38,073 nt of DNA from Clostridia bacterium (GCA_022799935.1 JAAWPK010000012.1:1-38073); one strand, 5' to 3'; counted from the stretch's first letter, positions 9,796 through 19,550 are shown. Numbers and translations are program-made. The notes: generated by a model not told the origin, from the letters alone.

Positions 9796-10338
9796 ATGGA
9801 AAATAAACCAGTGGTAACAATAGAAATGGAAGATGGAGGAATAATAAAAATAGAACTATACCCAAATAAAGCTCCAGAAACAGTAAAAAATTTTATATCA
9901 TTAATCAAGAAAGGATTTTATGATGGATTAATATTTCATAGAACAATACCAGGATTTATGGCTCAAGGAGGAGATCCAGAAGGAACTGGAATGGGTGGAC
10001 CAGGATATGGAATAAAAGGGGAATTCAAAGAAAATGGATTTGAAAATAACATATCACATGTAAGAGGAATTGTATCAATGGCTAGAAGTATGCTCCCAGA
10101 TAGTGCTGGATCACAATTTTTTATAGTAACAGATGACTCAGAATTTTTAGATGGAAAATATGCAGCATTTGGAAGTGTAATAGAGGGAATGGATGAAGTA
10201 GATAAAATAGTAAAATCAAGAGTAATAACAAGAAGTAGTTTTGGTGGAGGGAAGGATAGACCTGTAGAACCACCAGTGATGAAAAAAGTAACAGTAGAAA
10301 CATTTGGAATGGAATATGGTGAGCCAGAAAAGCTTTAA
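9796..10338 (+). CDS. Cyclophilin-type peptidyl-prolyl cis-trans isomerase
   Basis: It catalyses proline isomerisation during protein folding. The 180-residue single-domain form has FHRTIPGFMAQGGDPEGTGM (about 50-69; catalytic Arg in FHR), SAGSQFFIVT, and the core FLDGKYAAFGSVIEGMD. No signal peptide, so cytoplasmic. It has an AAGGAGGAAAAG ribosome site, lies 15 bases after nth, and is closed by a terminator. Confidence 0.95.
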   Translation: MENKPVVTIEMEDGGIIKIELYPNKAPETVKNFISLIKKGFYDGLIFHRTIPGFMAQGGDPEGTGMGGPGYGIKGEFKENGFENNISHVRGIVSMARSMLPDSAGSQFFIVTDDSEFLDGKYAAFGSVIEGMDEVDKIVKSRVITRSSFGGGKDRPVEPPVMKKVTVETFGMEYGEPEKL

Positions 10339-10354
10339 AATGAGAGCATATAAG

Positions 10355-10395
10355 AACAACTGCAAGAACTATTTTAATTCTTGCAGTTGTTTTGC
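10355..10395 (+). terminator. Terminator between the cyclophilin and the convergent restriction gene
   Basis: A 14-bp inverted repeat (10355-10368 with 10378-10391) ends in TTTT. It sits just before the stop of the leftward gene at 10398, so it may serve both directions. Confidence 0.85.
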
Positions 10396-10397
10396 TA

Positions 10398-12263
10398 TTA
10401 CAAATTACTAATTAATTCACACTTCCAATTGTTTATTATGTTATCAAAATCAAGTAACCACTCATCACAACTTGAAGCAGAATTACTTCTATTATATAAA
10501 TTTTCTAAAAGTTTTTTCAAATCAGTATGTTTTACTCTATAGTTTTTATTATTAAGTTCTAAAACAATTTCTAAAATAGAATTATATTGAGCTATTGAAA
10601 AAGGAATAATTTTTTGTCTTGAACCTTCATATTCATATTTTACACTCATCCAAAAAGTATTTACAGTATCTCTATGTAATAGCGGAGCAATAAATAAACA
10701 GTAGTTATCTTTAGAACTTTTATCCTCAAAATCTCTAAAATGTCGCATTACAGGTTGACCTTCATTGAACCATTGGTCTTTACTTTTTAATAGAGTAACT
10801 TCACAAACCATATTGAATGTTTCGTAGTAACACTCAATATCAGGCATGTCACCTTGTGCAGTAAAGGTAGGAAGATTATCATCACCTAAAGTATAGTTTG
10901 GATGAATTTCCATTGCATCATCTAGAGCCATTAGAGATAGTGCAGAGTATTGTTCTAGAAACAAAGGATCTTGACTAGAAGTGCTTCTGCGCCTATTAGC
11001 TAAAGCATCTAATTTTTCAATATAAGAATTAAGATTCTTTAAATTGCGTTCTTTTAATATGAACAAATCATATCTTAAAATATTAATTTTTTCTCTTAGT
11101 TTAGAAATTTCAGATTTTGCTTCATTTGAATTATTAAAGACTTTATCAATAAAGGAATATGAATGTAGTGATTGGTTCTCATATTGATTTTCAATTGTTT
11201 TCTGCAAATGATTAGCTTGAGAAATTAAATTTTTATATATCTGATTTAATGTTTCAATATTTTCCCAAGGTAAATCAGGCAAAGAAATATCTCCAAGATA
11301 GTTGATATATTCATCAGCACTGTCAAAATGTAATGAAGAGCCATTGAATGTTTTTAAGATAGAATTTATTTCAACGATTCTTGAAGGAGATAAATCAGTA
11401 TAGTAACCATTTCCTCTATAATATACTAGACCTGTTTGCCTAAAATATCTTCTTATAGAATCTCCGTAATCATATAAATTGTTTATCCATGTATCAATAG
11501 TCACTGTATCATTTTTATCAATATTAAAGAAATCTATGACAAACTGTCTAGAAAAATCATTAATAAAAGCTTTTTTTTCTGGTAGTGGAAGAGATTCAGC
11601 TTTTTTTCTAAAATCTATTATTTTGCATACTGTATCATCAATATCTTTATAATTTGTGAGTGTAGGGATAAAAAGAGCAAATTCTTCAGAAGAAAGTCCC
11701 TTTTCTTTCATATTATTTTCATAACAATAAATATTAACTTTATTTATAACATGCAATGTTCCTATAAATGGGATAATATCAAATTTTGAAAAGCCACGCT
11801 CTATAGGATTATTTAATTGCCATTTTAAAAGATATTTAAATACAATATTTTCAAAGTCAATAGAATCAGAAAGCATACTTTTTCCTAAATCAAATATTTT
11901 AACAGGAGTATTTTGCTTTGCCTCTGCAAGTCCCATTTTATTTAAATTACCTATTGCAGTTCTACCTCTCATTGCGTATATTTTTTCTTGATCATCATTG
12001 TATTGTTTATTTTTATAATGTACTTGGCTTAATAAATATTCTAATTCATCGTCTGTAAGTTCACCTTGTTTTTTAAATAATTGCTGTAGATCCTTTGGTA
12101 AATCTTCTGGTTTATAATTCTTAGTTTGAATTAAACGCTTAAAAAAGGCAGATTGAATATCTTCATTAAATTCAATTCCTTCAAATTCATTAAGTACTCT
12201 AAGAAAAGGAATGTTTCTTTTGGGGTTTCGAATAGTAGTACTTAAACTCCAACACTTTGGCAT
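10398..12263 (-). CDS. Type IIS restriction endonuclease, AlwI family
   Basis: A 621-residue protein. Its start, MPKCWSLSTTIRNPKRNIPF, matches my memory of the AlwI-family N-terminus (WS-x-TTxRNPER). AlwI-type enzymes recognise GGATC and cut outside it. The likely catalytic region is C-terminal: DIECYYETFNMVCEVTLLKSKDQW fits a D...ExT/K nuclease core (about residues 480-503). The start is the second ATG (12263, reverse strand), preceded by GGAGGAAT; the upstream ATG lacks a ribosome site. It is divergent from the methyltransferase gene across about 147 bases. One CGG on the coding strand is out of frame. Family call is good; recognition site is inferred. Confidence 0.75.
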   Translation of the reverse strand: MPKCWSLSTTIRNPKRNIPFLRVLNEFEGIEFNEDIQSAFFKRLIQTKNYKPEDLPKDLQQLFKKQGELTDDELEYLLSQVHYKNKQYNDDQEKIYAMRGRTAIGNLNKMGLAEAKQNTPVKIFDLGKSMLSDSIDFENIVFKYLLKWQLNNPIERGFSKFDIIPFIGTLHVINKVNIYCYENNMKEKGLSSEEFALFIPTLTNYKDIDDTVCKIIDFRKKAESLPLPEKKAFINDFSRQFVIDFFNIDKNDTVTIDTWINNLYDYGDSIRRYFRQTGLVYYRGNGYYTDLSPSRIVEINSILKTFNGSSLHFDSADEYINYLGDISLPDLPWENIETLNQIYKNLISQANHLQKTIENQYENQSLHSYSFIDKVFNNSNEAKSEISKLREKINILRYDLFILKERNLKNLNSYIEKLDALANRRRSTSSQDPLFLEQYSALSLMALDDAMEIHPNYTLGDDNLPTFTAQGDMPDIECYYETFNMVCEVTLLKSKDQWFNEGQPVMRHFRDFEDKSSKDNYCLFIAPLLHRDTVNTFWMSVKYEYEGSRQKIIPFSIAQYNSILEIVLELNNKNYRVKHTDLKKLLENLYNRSNSASSCDEWLLDFDNIINNWKCELISNL

Positions 12264-12341
12264 AGTAATTCCTCCAAACATTTTAACTTATAAGTATTTT
12301 ATAATCTTTTAGAAAAGAAATCAATATTTTTGAAAAAATAA

Positions 12342-12370
12342 TTGACTATTGTTATACTTATTTATATAAT
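12342..12370 (+). promoter_or_regulatory. Promoter of the methyltransferase gene
   Basis: TTGACT (12342-12347), exactly 17 bases, TATAAT (12365-12370). Its strength fits the need to methylate before restriction. Confidence 0.75.
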
Positions 12371-12380
12371 GAGAAAAGCG

Positions 12381-12395
12381 ATGCATTAGATGCAT
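12381..12395. promoter_or_regulatory. ATGCAT-TAG-ATGCAT palindrome at the methyltransferase transcript start
   Basis: Two self-complementary ATGCAT hexamers are separated by three bases. They lie just after the -10 box and before the ribosome site. It could be an operator or a short RNA hairpin. No controller gene is visible in the window. Confidence 0.4.
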
Positions 12396-12410
12396 AGAAA
12401 GGAAATGCAA

Positions 12411-14384
12411 ATGAAAAAATTAAATATTAGTAGTCGTAGATATTTAGGAAGTAAATATAAATTATTAGATTTTATAAATGAAACAATAGAAAAAAATTGT
12501 AAAGAATTTCATTCTATTTTTGATGTTTTTGGAGGTACTGGTGTAGTAGCAAATTATTTTTATGAAAAAGGTAAAAAAGTATATATAAATGATATGTTAA
12601 AGTCAAATTATTGTGTATATAGAGCATTTTTAGGAAATGAAAGATTTAGTGAAAAGAAAATAGAGAAAATCATTGAAGAATATAATAGTCTTAGTAAACC
12701 TAAAGATAATTATTTTTCAAAAACATATAAAAATACATATTTTAGTGAAAATGATTGCAGAAGGATTGGGTATATAAGAGAAGATATAGAAAAGAAGAGC
12801 AAAGATAAAAAGATTAATGAAAGAGAAAAATATATATTAATTACAAGCTTATTGTATTCTATGGATAGAATTGCAAATACAGTGGGGCATTATGATGCAT
12901 ATAGAAAAAAACAAAATTTAAAAGACAGTTTTGAAATGTTTGATTTAGACATTAAGCAAAGTAAAGGCATTAAGAATGAAATATATAATTTAGATTCAAA
13001 CCAATTGATGAAAGAGATACAGGCTGATATAGCGTATATAGATCCACCATATAATTCAAGGCAATATGGCGATGCATATCATCTTTTAGAAAATGTAGCA
13101 GAATGGAAGAAACCTAAAGTATATGGTGTTGCAAAGAAGATGGATAGAAGCAATATAAAGAGTAACTATTGCACTAATAAAGCTTCAAATGCTTTTAAGG
13201 ATTTAATTGAACATTGTAATTGTAAGTATATTATTGTTTCATATAATAATATGGGACAAAAGGGAAATGCAAGATCTCAAGCAAAAATATCAGATACAGA
13301 AATATTAGAAATATTAAATAAAAAAGGAAAAGTGAAAGTTTTTGAAAAAGATTTCAATTTTTTCACAACAGGAAAAACAAATATTGAAAATCATAAAGAG
13401 AGATTATTTTTATGTGAGGTTTGTAAGCAAGAAAATGAGGAAGTTTCTTATAATTTAAATATTAATAATGAATTTGCAAAATCTCCTTTAAACTATGTTG
13501 GAGGTAAATATAAATTATTAGATCAGCTAACAAAGAGATTTCCTACAGAAGTAAATACTTTTGTTGATTACTTTTGTGGTGGAGGAAATGTAGGGGTTAA
13601 TATAAATGCCAATAAAGTAATAGCTGTAGATAAAGAGAAGTACTTAATAAATGTTTTAAATTTATTTAAAACATATTCATATACTCAAATTATTGATAAA
13701 TTGAATGATATTATATCACAGTATAATCTTAGCAACACCTATATAAATGGATATAAGTACTATAAATGTAATAGTTCTACAGGTTTAGGAAGTTATAATA
13801 AAGACAAATATTTAAAGTTAAGAAAAGATTATAATAAAATTAAAGAAGAGTCTGAGGAGAAAACATTTAAGTTTTTAACATTAATTATATATGGATTTAA
13901 CCATCAGATTAGATTTAATAATTCTGGGGAATTTAATGTACCAGTAGGAAAAAGAGATTTTAATGCTTCTATAAGAAAGAATTTACTAGCTTTTTGTGAG
14001 AAATTAAGAAGTAAAAATGTAGAGTTTGTAAATATTGACTTTAAAAAATTCAAGATAGATAATTTAACATCAGAAGATTTTTGCTATTTTGACCCACCAT
14101 ATTTTTTAGGAGATGCAAGTTATAATGAAAATAATAATTGGACGGAAAAAGATGAAAAAGAATTATTAAAATATATAGATAAATTAAATAAAAAGAATAT
14201 AAAATTTGCTCTTTCAAATGTAACTCAACATAGAGGAGAAAAAAACAATATTCTAATAGATTGGGCAATAGCAAACAAATATAATATTAATTATTTAGAT
14301 TACAATTATGATAACTCGAATTATCACTCAAAAAGTAAAGCAAATGTAACAGAAGAAGTTTTAATTACTAATTATAGTATATAA
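12411..14384 (+). CDS. Fused two-domain DNA adenine N6-methyltransferase of the restriction-modification system
   Basis: It protects the AlwI-like site. The 657 residues hold two complete methyltransferase halves. Each starts with a related motif: RRYLGSKYKLLDFI near 5 and NYVGGKYKLLDQL near 360. Each has an AdoMet motif (VFGGTG near 38; YFCGGGNVG near 388) and a catalytic DPPY (IDPPYNSRQY near 211; FDPPYFLG near 560). Fused pairs of this kind (as in M.FokI) methylate the two strands of an asymmetric site, which suits a GGATC-type target. ATG 12411 is chosen because AAAGGA lies at good spacing; ATGs further upstream sit on or before it. No in-frame CGG. Confidence 0.88.
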   Translation: MKKLNISSRRYLGSKYKLLDFINETIEKNCKEFHSIFDVFGGTGVVANYFYEKGKKVYINDMLKSNYCVYRAFLGNERFSEKKIEKIIEEYNSLSKPKDNYFSKTYKNTYFSENDCRRIGYIREDIEKKSKDKKINEREKYILITSLLYSMDRIANTVGHYDAYRKKQNLKDSFEMFDLDIKQSKGIKNEIYNLDSNQLMKEIQADIAYIDPPYNSRQYGDAYHLLENVAEWKKPKVYGVAKKMDRSNIKSNYCTNKASNAFKDLIEHCNCKYIIVSYNNMGQKGNARSQAKISDTEILEILNKKGKVKVFEKDFNFFTTGKTNIENHKERLFLCEVCKQENEEVSYNLNINNEFAKSPLNYVGGKYKLLDQLTKRFPTEVNTFVDYFCGGGNVGVNINANKVIAVDKEKYLINVLNLFKTYSYTQIIDKLNDIISQYNLSNTYINGYKYYKCNSSTGLGSYNKDKYLKLRKDYNKIKEESEEKTFKFLTLIIYGFNHQIRFNNSGEFNVPVGKRDFNASIRKNLLAFCEKLRSKNVEFVNIDFKKFKIDNLTSEDFCYFDPPYFLGDASYNENNNWTEKDEKELLKYIDKLNKKNIKFALSNVTQHRGEKNNILIDWAIANKYNINYLDYNYDNSNYHSKSKANVTEEVLITNYSI

Positions 14385-14414
14385 AGTATGATAAAATAAT
14401 TAAAAGGAGAAGAT

Positions 14415-15459
14415 ATGAATATTGGAATAGATATAGATGATACATTAGTAGAAACAACTAAAGATCTAGAAAAAGATATATTAAGTTATGAAGGTGGTCA
14501 GGAAGTTATAGAGCATATTGAAGAAGTTATGAGAGGAGAAATACCAACAGAAAATATTAGAAAATTTATGGCCACATATTTAACAAGTAGACTAGAGAAA
14601 TTAAAAATTAAGAAAAATGCAGTAAATGTGATAGATAAATTAAAAAATGATGGGCATAAAATAGTATTTATAACATCTAGAGGGGAAGAAGAGCGGAAAA
14701 GGTGTAACTGAAATAACATTAAAGCATCTAGCAAAAAATAAAGTACAGTATGACAAAGTAGTATTTAGTGCAAAAGACAAGGCGAAAGCTTGTATAGAAA
14801 ATAGAATAGATATTATGATAGATGATGCAATAAAACATTGTGAATCAGTAGAAAGAGTGGGAATAAGAGCAATACTATTTACATCACTTGTAAATAAAGA
14901 CAAAGAAACTAATCTTAAAAGAGTGAAAAATTGGAAAGAACTAGAAAAAGAAATAAATAAGTTTATAAATAATAATATATGTAATTCTATTTATTGTTCA
15001 CCAATAGGAAAAATACAAATAGAAGCAAAAGAAGATAAAATAGTTAAGATAGAATTGATTAAGAATAATGATATCAAACTAGAAAATTCTAATAAAGCCA
15101 CGCTGGAATGCAAAAGACAATTAGAAGAATATTTTTCAGGAAAAAGGAAGAAATTTGATATAAAATATGTGCTTCAAGGTACTACATTTGAGAAAAATGT
15201 TTGGGAAGAATTATATAAGATACAATATGGGGAGACAGTAACATATAAAGAAATTGCAGTAAATATAGGAAATCCAGAGGCTGTAAGAGCAGTAGCAAAT
15301 GCTATTGGAAAGAATAACTTACTTATAGTAATTCCATGTCATAGAGTAATTGGAAGTAATGGTAAGCTTACTGGATTTTCCGCATATACAGAGGATAAAA
15401 CAGGAATAGAAATAAAACAAGAACTGTTAAGCTTAGAGGGAAATAAACGATGGAAATAG
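14415..15459 (+). CDS. HAD-family 5'-nucleotidase-like domain fused to methylated-DNA--cysteine methyltransferase (Ogt), one CGG +1 skip
   Basis: 347 residues after skipping C at 14694. The N-terminal half (1-185) is an NT5C-like HAD phosphatase: GIDIDDTLVE (nucleophile Asp), VFITSRGEEEGKGVTEITL across the skip, and IDIMIDDAIKHCE (motif IV Asp pair). The C-terminal half (about 190-347) is an O6-alkylguanine-DNA alkyltransferase: FEKNVWEELYKIQYGETVTY, AVANAIGKNN, and active-site IPCHRVIGSNGKLTGFSAY with the acceptor Cys. A GGAGAAG site precedes the ATG. The stop overlaps the next gene's ATG, so they are coupled. One explanation is pooled nucleotide cleaning and DNA repair. I do not recall this fusion as common. 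Confidence 0.85.
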
Positions 15460-16223
15460 AAGATAAATTAATTATTGCAAAAGTATTAGATAAAATAAAT
15501 TTAAGTAAAACGAGAAATAAAATAGTATGTACTGAATTTTTAACAGTATATCAGAAAGATATTATACAAAAAGAGCTTAATAAAAACAAAATTAAAAATT
15601 ATCTTTTCTTTGGAGGATATGAAGAAGCAGAAGGAAATGTACTTATAATATATCCAGAAAAATTTAATATAGATATAGTTAATAAGAATTTAGAGAATAT
15701 GATAAAAGCAATAAAGATTAAGCTTCCAAAAGAATTGAAGGGAAAATATACACATAGAGATTATTTAGGGGCAACAATGAAATCAGGATTAAATAGAAAT
15801 AGAATCGGAGATATAATTGTATTTGAAGATACAGCATACATAATCGTGCTTGCTGAAAATGCGGAATATATTAAATGTTTTTTACAAGAGCTTGTAAGAT
15901 TCAGCAAAGCAATTATTCAAGTTATTAATTATCAAGAAATAGAAGTAAAAGAAGTAGAATTTGAGGAAATAAAAATAACAGTTTCTTCAATGAGATTAGA
16001 TAATATAATTTCCGAAATTGCAAGAGTTTCTAGAGGGAAATCAGAGGAAATTTTATCTCAAGAAAAAGTTTTTATAAATTCTAAGATTGAGACAAAGAGT
16101 TCTAAGATCATAAAAGAGAAAGAGATATTGGCAATAAGAGGAAAAGGAAAATTTATTATAGATAGTGTTGCAGGCAGTAATAAAAAGGGAAAAAGTATAG
16201 TTATTGTTAAAAAATATAAATAA
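15450..16223 (+). CDS. S4-domain RNA-binding protein, YlmH-like
   Basis: 257 residues. The N-terminal domain includes YLFFGGYEEAEGNVLIIYPE (about 50-69) and HRDYLGATMKSGLNRNRIGD (about 108-127), a hallmark of YlmH proteins. The C-terminal S4 fold is SSMRLDNIISEIARVSRGKS followed by SQEKVFINSKIETKSSKII. YlmH-type proteins bind 50S-nascent chain complexes in ribosome rescue and were first linked to cell division. The ATG overlaps the preceding stop. It is usually found in a division cluster (sepF, divIVA), which is absent here. Confidence 0.85.
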   Translation: MEIEDKLIIAKVLDKINLSKTRNKIVCTEFLTVYQKDIIQKELNKNKIKNYLFFGGYEEAEGNVLIIYPEKFNIDIVNKNLENMIKAIKIKLPKELKGKYTHRDYLGATMKSGLNRNRIGDIIVFEDTAYIIVLAENAEYIKCFLQELVRFSKAIIQVINYQEIEVKEVEFEEIKITVSSMRLDNIISEIARVSRGKSEEILSQEKVFINSKIETKSSKIIKEKEILAIRGKGKFIIDSVAGSNKKGKSIVIVKKYK

Positions 16224-16234
16224 GGAAAAACATT

Positions 16235-16808
16235 ATGGAAGAAAAACTTAGTGAATTATATAAAGAATGCTTAAAAGAATTAGAAGATATTCGAATAAAT
16301 ACATTAGAATGTGGAAATGTAGAAATAAATATATCTAAAAGAAACAATAAAAGATATGGAGCTTGTAAACAGTTAGAACCAGATGAAACCTCAAGATATA
16401 TAGAGACAATAAAAAGAAAGCGATATATAAAGTATTGGAGATATAATAAGCATTTAATAGAAATAAGTCCTTGGGTAATGGAACTTGACGAGAAAATAAT
16501 AAAAAACACAATAATGCATGAACTCATACATTGTATGCCATATTGCAGTAACCATGGTGAGAAATTCAAAGAATATGCAAAATACATAAATTCAAAACTT
16601 GGATATGATATATCTAGAGTTCGGAAATAAAAAAGAGGACTATGAAAAAAGCAATATAGATTATGATGAGAAAACAAAATATAAGTATAAAATAGAATGT
16701 ATTAAGTGTGGACAGAATTTTTATAGGCAAAGATATAATAGAAACTTCACAAAAAAATATAGATGTGGAAAATGTGGAGGAAGATTTAAAGTAAATGAAT
16801 TAAATTGA
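16235..16808 (+). CDS. SprT-like zinc metallopeptidase with C-terminal zinc ribbon, one CGG +1 skip
   Basis: 190 residues after skipping C at 16622. The peptidase motif is MHELIHCMPYCSNHGEKF (HExxH near 91-95, third His in NHG). The skip links YDISRV to GNKKEDYEKS and so attaches a zinc ribbon with CIKCGQNFYRQ and CGKCGGRFKV, as in SprT/Spartan-type proteins. Those are associated with DNA-bound or metal-linked proteolysis. Without the skip the ribbon would be lost. It follows the S4 gene by 11 bases in the same operon. Confidence 0.87.
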
Positions 16809-16818
16809 GGAGGAATTT

Positions 16819-17446
16819 ATGGAAAATAAAGCAAAAGTTTTATGCCATAGTAGTATAAAAATAGAAGGAGATAAAACGATATATGTTGATCCTTTTAAGA
16901 TAGAAAAAAATTATAATGATGCAGATTATATATTTTGTACACATTCACATTATGATCATTTTTCAGAAGAAGACATTATGAAAGTAATTAAAGAGGATTC
17001 TATAATAATTACTATAGAAAGTGCTAGAACAAAAGCACTAGAAATAGTAAAAGATGAAAAACAATTATTTATAGTAAGACCAGATAATAAATATAGAGTA
17101 GGAAATATTGAATTTGAAACAACATATGCATATAATGAAAATAAAGACTTTCATCCTAAGAAGGAAGGGTGGGTTCGGATATGTAATTAATTTAGATGGG
17201 ATAAGATATTACATTGCAGGAGATACAGACAATATAAAAGAAATACAAAATATAGAGTGTGATGTAGCATTAATTCCAATAGGTGGGACATATACGATGA
17301 ATTATGAGGAAGCTGCTAAACTTGCGAATACAATAAATGCAAAAATAGTAATTCCAACACATTATGGAGATATAGTAGGAAGCAAAGAAGATTCTGCGAA
17401 ATTTAAAGAATTAGTAAAACAAAAAGAAGTAATAGTTCAGATATAA
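16819..17446 (+). CDS. Metallo-beta-lactamase-fold hydrolase, UlaG-like, one CGG +1 skip
   Basis: 208 residues after skipping C at 17176. Metal ligands are in THSHYDHFSEEDI (about 39-51). The skip joins FHPKKEGWV to GYVINLDGIRYYIAGDTDNI, which carries the conserved AGDTD. A later IPTHYGDIVG gives the last His. Proteins of this family are UPF0173/UlaG-like hydrolases of uncertain substrate. AGGAGG precedes the ATG at 16819. It ends the 14.4-17.4 kb operon, just before the CRISPR leader. Confidence 0.88.
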
Positions 17447-17494
17447 AATCTGTCGACCTGTAATAATGTAAAAATATAAGAGGATCGACAGATT
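17447..17494. repeat. Inverted repeat between the hydrolase and CRISPR leader
   Basis: Arms 17447-17456 and 17485-17494 (AATCTGTCGA / TCGACAGATT) enclose 28 bases. These include GTAATAATGTAAA, the first 13 bases of the CRISPR repeat. A-rich rather than T-rich sequence follows, so it is a poor plus-strand terminator. Confidence 0.6.
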
Positions 17495-17624
17495 AAAAAA
17501 ACAGCTTAAAATCAACAAATTTGATTTCAAACTTTAGAAAAATTGCATTTTGTAGTGCAATAAATATGGGATAGACAGAAATAGCCTTGGAAAATCGTGT
17601 AAATAAATGGATAGAAAGTAACCA
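17495..17624 (+). promoter_or_regulatory. Putative CRISPR leader
   Basis: AT-rich, non-coding, and on the side of the intact repeats. Degenerate repeats lie at the opposite end, and the repeat's 3' handle points away from it. All of this places the leader here. No clear promoter box was found. Confidence 0.55.
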
Positions 17625-18109
17625 GTAATAATGTAAAGATCGTCGAATGTAAAGAGAAACAACAATAATAGAACAGTATATAGAGTTAGGTAATAATGTA
17701 AAGATCGTCGAATGTAAAGGATTTTTTCTCAATAAAGTTTTTATTGTTATTAAGTAATAATGTAAAGATCGTCGAATGTAAAGACTAGAGATAGTAGAAC
17801 TCTTTAAACCTAAATCTCGTAATAATGTAAAGATCGTCGAATGTAAAGTTGTCTGTCTGTGTCTTAATTTTGTCAGACAACCTGTAATAATGTAAAGATC
17901 GTCGAATGTAAAGGAAGGTGAAGAAGTATTTGGAGATAATGCAAATTGTAATAATGTAAAGATCGTCGAATGTAAAGCATATGCTATGTTACCGCTGTAA
18001 CTCAAATGCCTCGCGTAATAATGTAAAGATCGTCGAATGTAAGTGCTTTAGTTGCTCTAGTAGCACTTTCGTAAACTTAGCAATAATCTAAACAAACTGG
18101 AATGTAAAG
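17625..18109 (+). CRISPR. CRISPR array: 8 repeats of 30 bases, 7 spacers of 34-37 bases
   Basis: Repeats start at 17625, 17690, 17754, 17819, 17884, 17948, 18015 and 18080. The consensus begins GTAATAATGTAAAG and ends GTCGAATGTAAAG. Repeats 1-6 are identical. Repeat 7 differs in its last bases, and repeat 8 is strongly degenerate but keeps AATAAT, TAAA and GAATGTAAAG. This marks the leader-distal end. The ATGTAAAG 3' end fits the 5' handle of type I-B crRNAs cut by Cas6, and a I-B cas operon lies at 32.3 kb. Spacer 4 (17849-17883) contains an inverted repeat (TTGTCTG...CAGACAA). Spacer targets cannot be judged here. Confidence 0.97.
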
Positions 18110-18203
18110 ACAGATTCAAAGTTAAAAAGAGCTTGTAAAGTAGGTTATAATTTCCTCAAGCTGAATTATTACACAAATGTCTTCTCCAAAATTTTCCAAT
18201 ATA

Positions 18204-18232
18204 TTGACAAAATTTGCATATAATAATATAAT
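18204..18232 (+). promoter_or_regulatory. Promoter of purM
   Basis: TTGACA (18204-18209), 17 bases, TATAAT (18227-18232), about 30 bases before the start codon. A GGAGGT ribosome site follows. Confidence 0.8.
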
Positions 18233-18262
18233 AAACAATATTAAAAACTACGGAGGTAAACT

Positions 18263-19298
18263 ATGGAAAAAGGCATGAAATATGATGTAAACATAGACCT
18301 AGCAAATGAAACAAAAAAGGCAATGGCAGATGCACTAGAAACAAATAACCAAAGAGTATTAAATAAAATAGGAGCATTTTCTTCTTTATATGATATAAAA
18401 TTTGAAGAATACAAAAATCCAGTATTAGTATTAAAAACAGAAGAACCAGGTTCAAAACAATTAATAGCAGCACAATATGATAAACTAGAAAATGTATCAT
18501 ATGATATGATAAACCATCTAATAAATGATTGTATAGTAATGGGAGCAAAACCACTTACAGTGCAAGATGCAATAATATGTGGAAAAATGGAAAAAACAGC
18601 AATAAATAAAATAGTACATGCCATATCAGAGGCATGTAGAGCACAAGGATGTGTATTAACAGGAGGAGAAACATCAGAACAACCAGGAGTATTACAAGAA
18701 CGGAACATATATATTAACATCAAGTATAGTGGGAATAGTAGATAAAGACAAAATAATAGATGGATCAAAAATACAAGAAGGAGATGTAGTAATCTCACTT
18801 GAATCAAGTGGAATACATACAAATGGATATACATTAGTCAGAAGAGTAATGAAAGAATATCCAGAAGTATTAGAAGAAGTAGTAGATGGAAAAACATTTA
18901 TAGAAGCAATACTAGAACCACATAGATGTTATTATACAGCAATAAAAGACTTGTTTGATAAAGGCATTATAACAGGACTTGCTCATATAACAGGTGGAGG
19001 AATCTGCGAAAACTTAAATAGAATTTTACCAGAAAATTTAGATGCAAAAATAGATGCAAATAAATATCAAATATTAGATATTTTCAAATTAATAAAGAAA
19101 ACAGCAAATGTAGATGAAAAAGAAATGTTAAGAACATTTAACTTAGGAGTAGGACTAACAGTAGTTGCAAAAAAAGAAGCAGCAAAAGAAATAATAGAAC
19201 ATGTAAAGGCTCAAGGAATAAATGCTTATGAAATAGGACAAATAGAAAAAGGAAGCAAACAAGTAACAGTCAATGGAGACTTTGACTGGAATATATAA
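18263..19298 (+). CDS. purM: Phosphoribosylformylglycinamidine cyclo-ligase (AIR synthase), one CGG +1 skip
   Basis: PurM closes the imidazole ring in purine synthesis (FGAM to AIR, ATP-dependent). After skipping C at 18701 it is 344 residues, the normal length. It shows INDCIVMGAKPLTVQDAI (about 92-109), the loop TGGETSEQPGVLQEGTYIL across the skip site, SSGIHTNGYTLVR, HITGGGICENLNRILPE and FNLGVGLTVV. The nucleotide loop is VLKTEEPGSKQLIA, not the usual GVGTK, a variant of the family. No other pur gene is nearby, and it has its own promoter and terminator. In plain frames it is two fragments. Confidence 0.9.
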
Positions 19299-19399
19299 AA
19301 TATGTATTTTATTTTAAAAATTGGCAAAAATAATAACATAATATATGTCAAAACCAAACAAAACTAAAAACTAAATGGAAATTACAGAAGAAGGATAAG

Positions 19400-19440
19400 A
19401 AGTGCTAAGACAAATTGTAGTAAATGTCTTGCACTTTTTG
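19400..19440 (+). terminator. Terminator between purM and the polysaccharide locus
   Basis: A 12-bp stem with one bulged base (19400-19412 with 19425-19436) is followed by a T run. The rest of the 19299-19550 gap shows no gene. Confidence 0.85.
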
Positions 19441-19550
19441 TCGCTTTATGATATATTATTAATATTACTTAGGGGAAATAGAGTTTAGACAAAAAATGAT
19501 ACAAAATTAAAAAGAGCCTACCTATGTAAAAAGTAATTTAGGTGATTTAT

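Noticed and set aside
17493-18005. A 170-residue reverse ORF with repeated LHSTIFTLL.
   Set aside because: It is the CRISPR array read on the minus strand; the peptide repeat is the CRISPR repeat.
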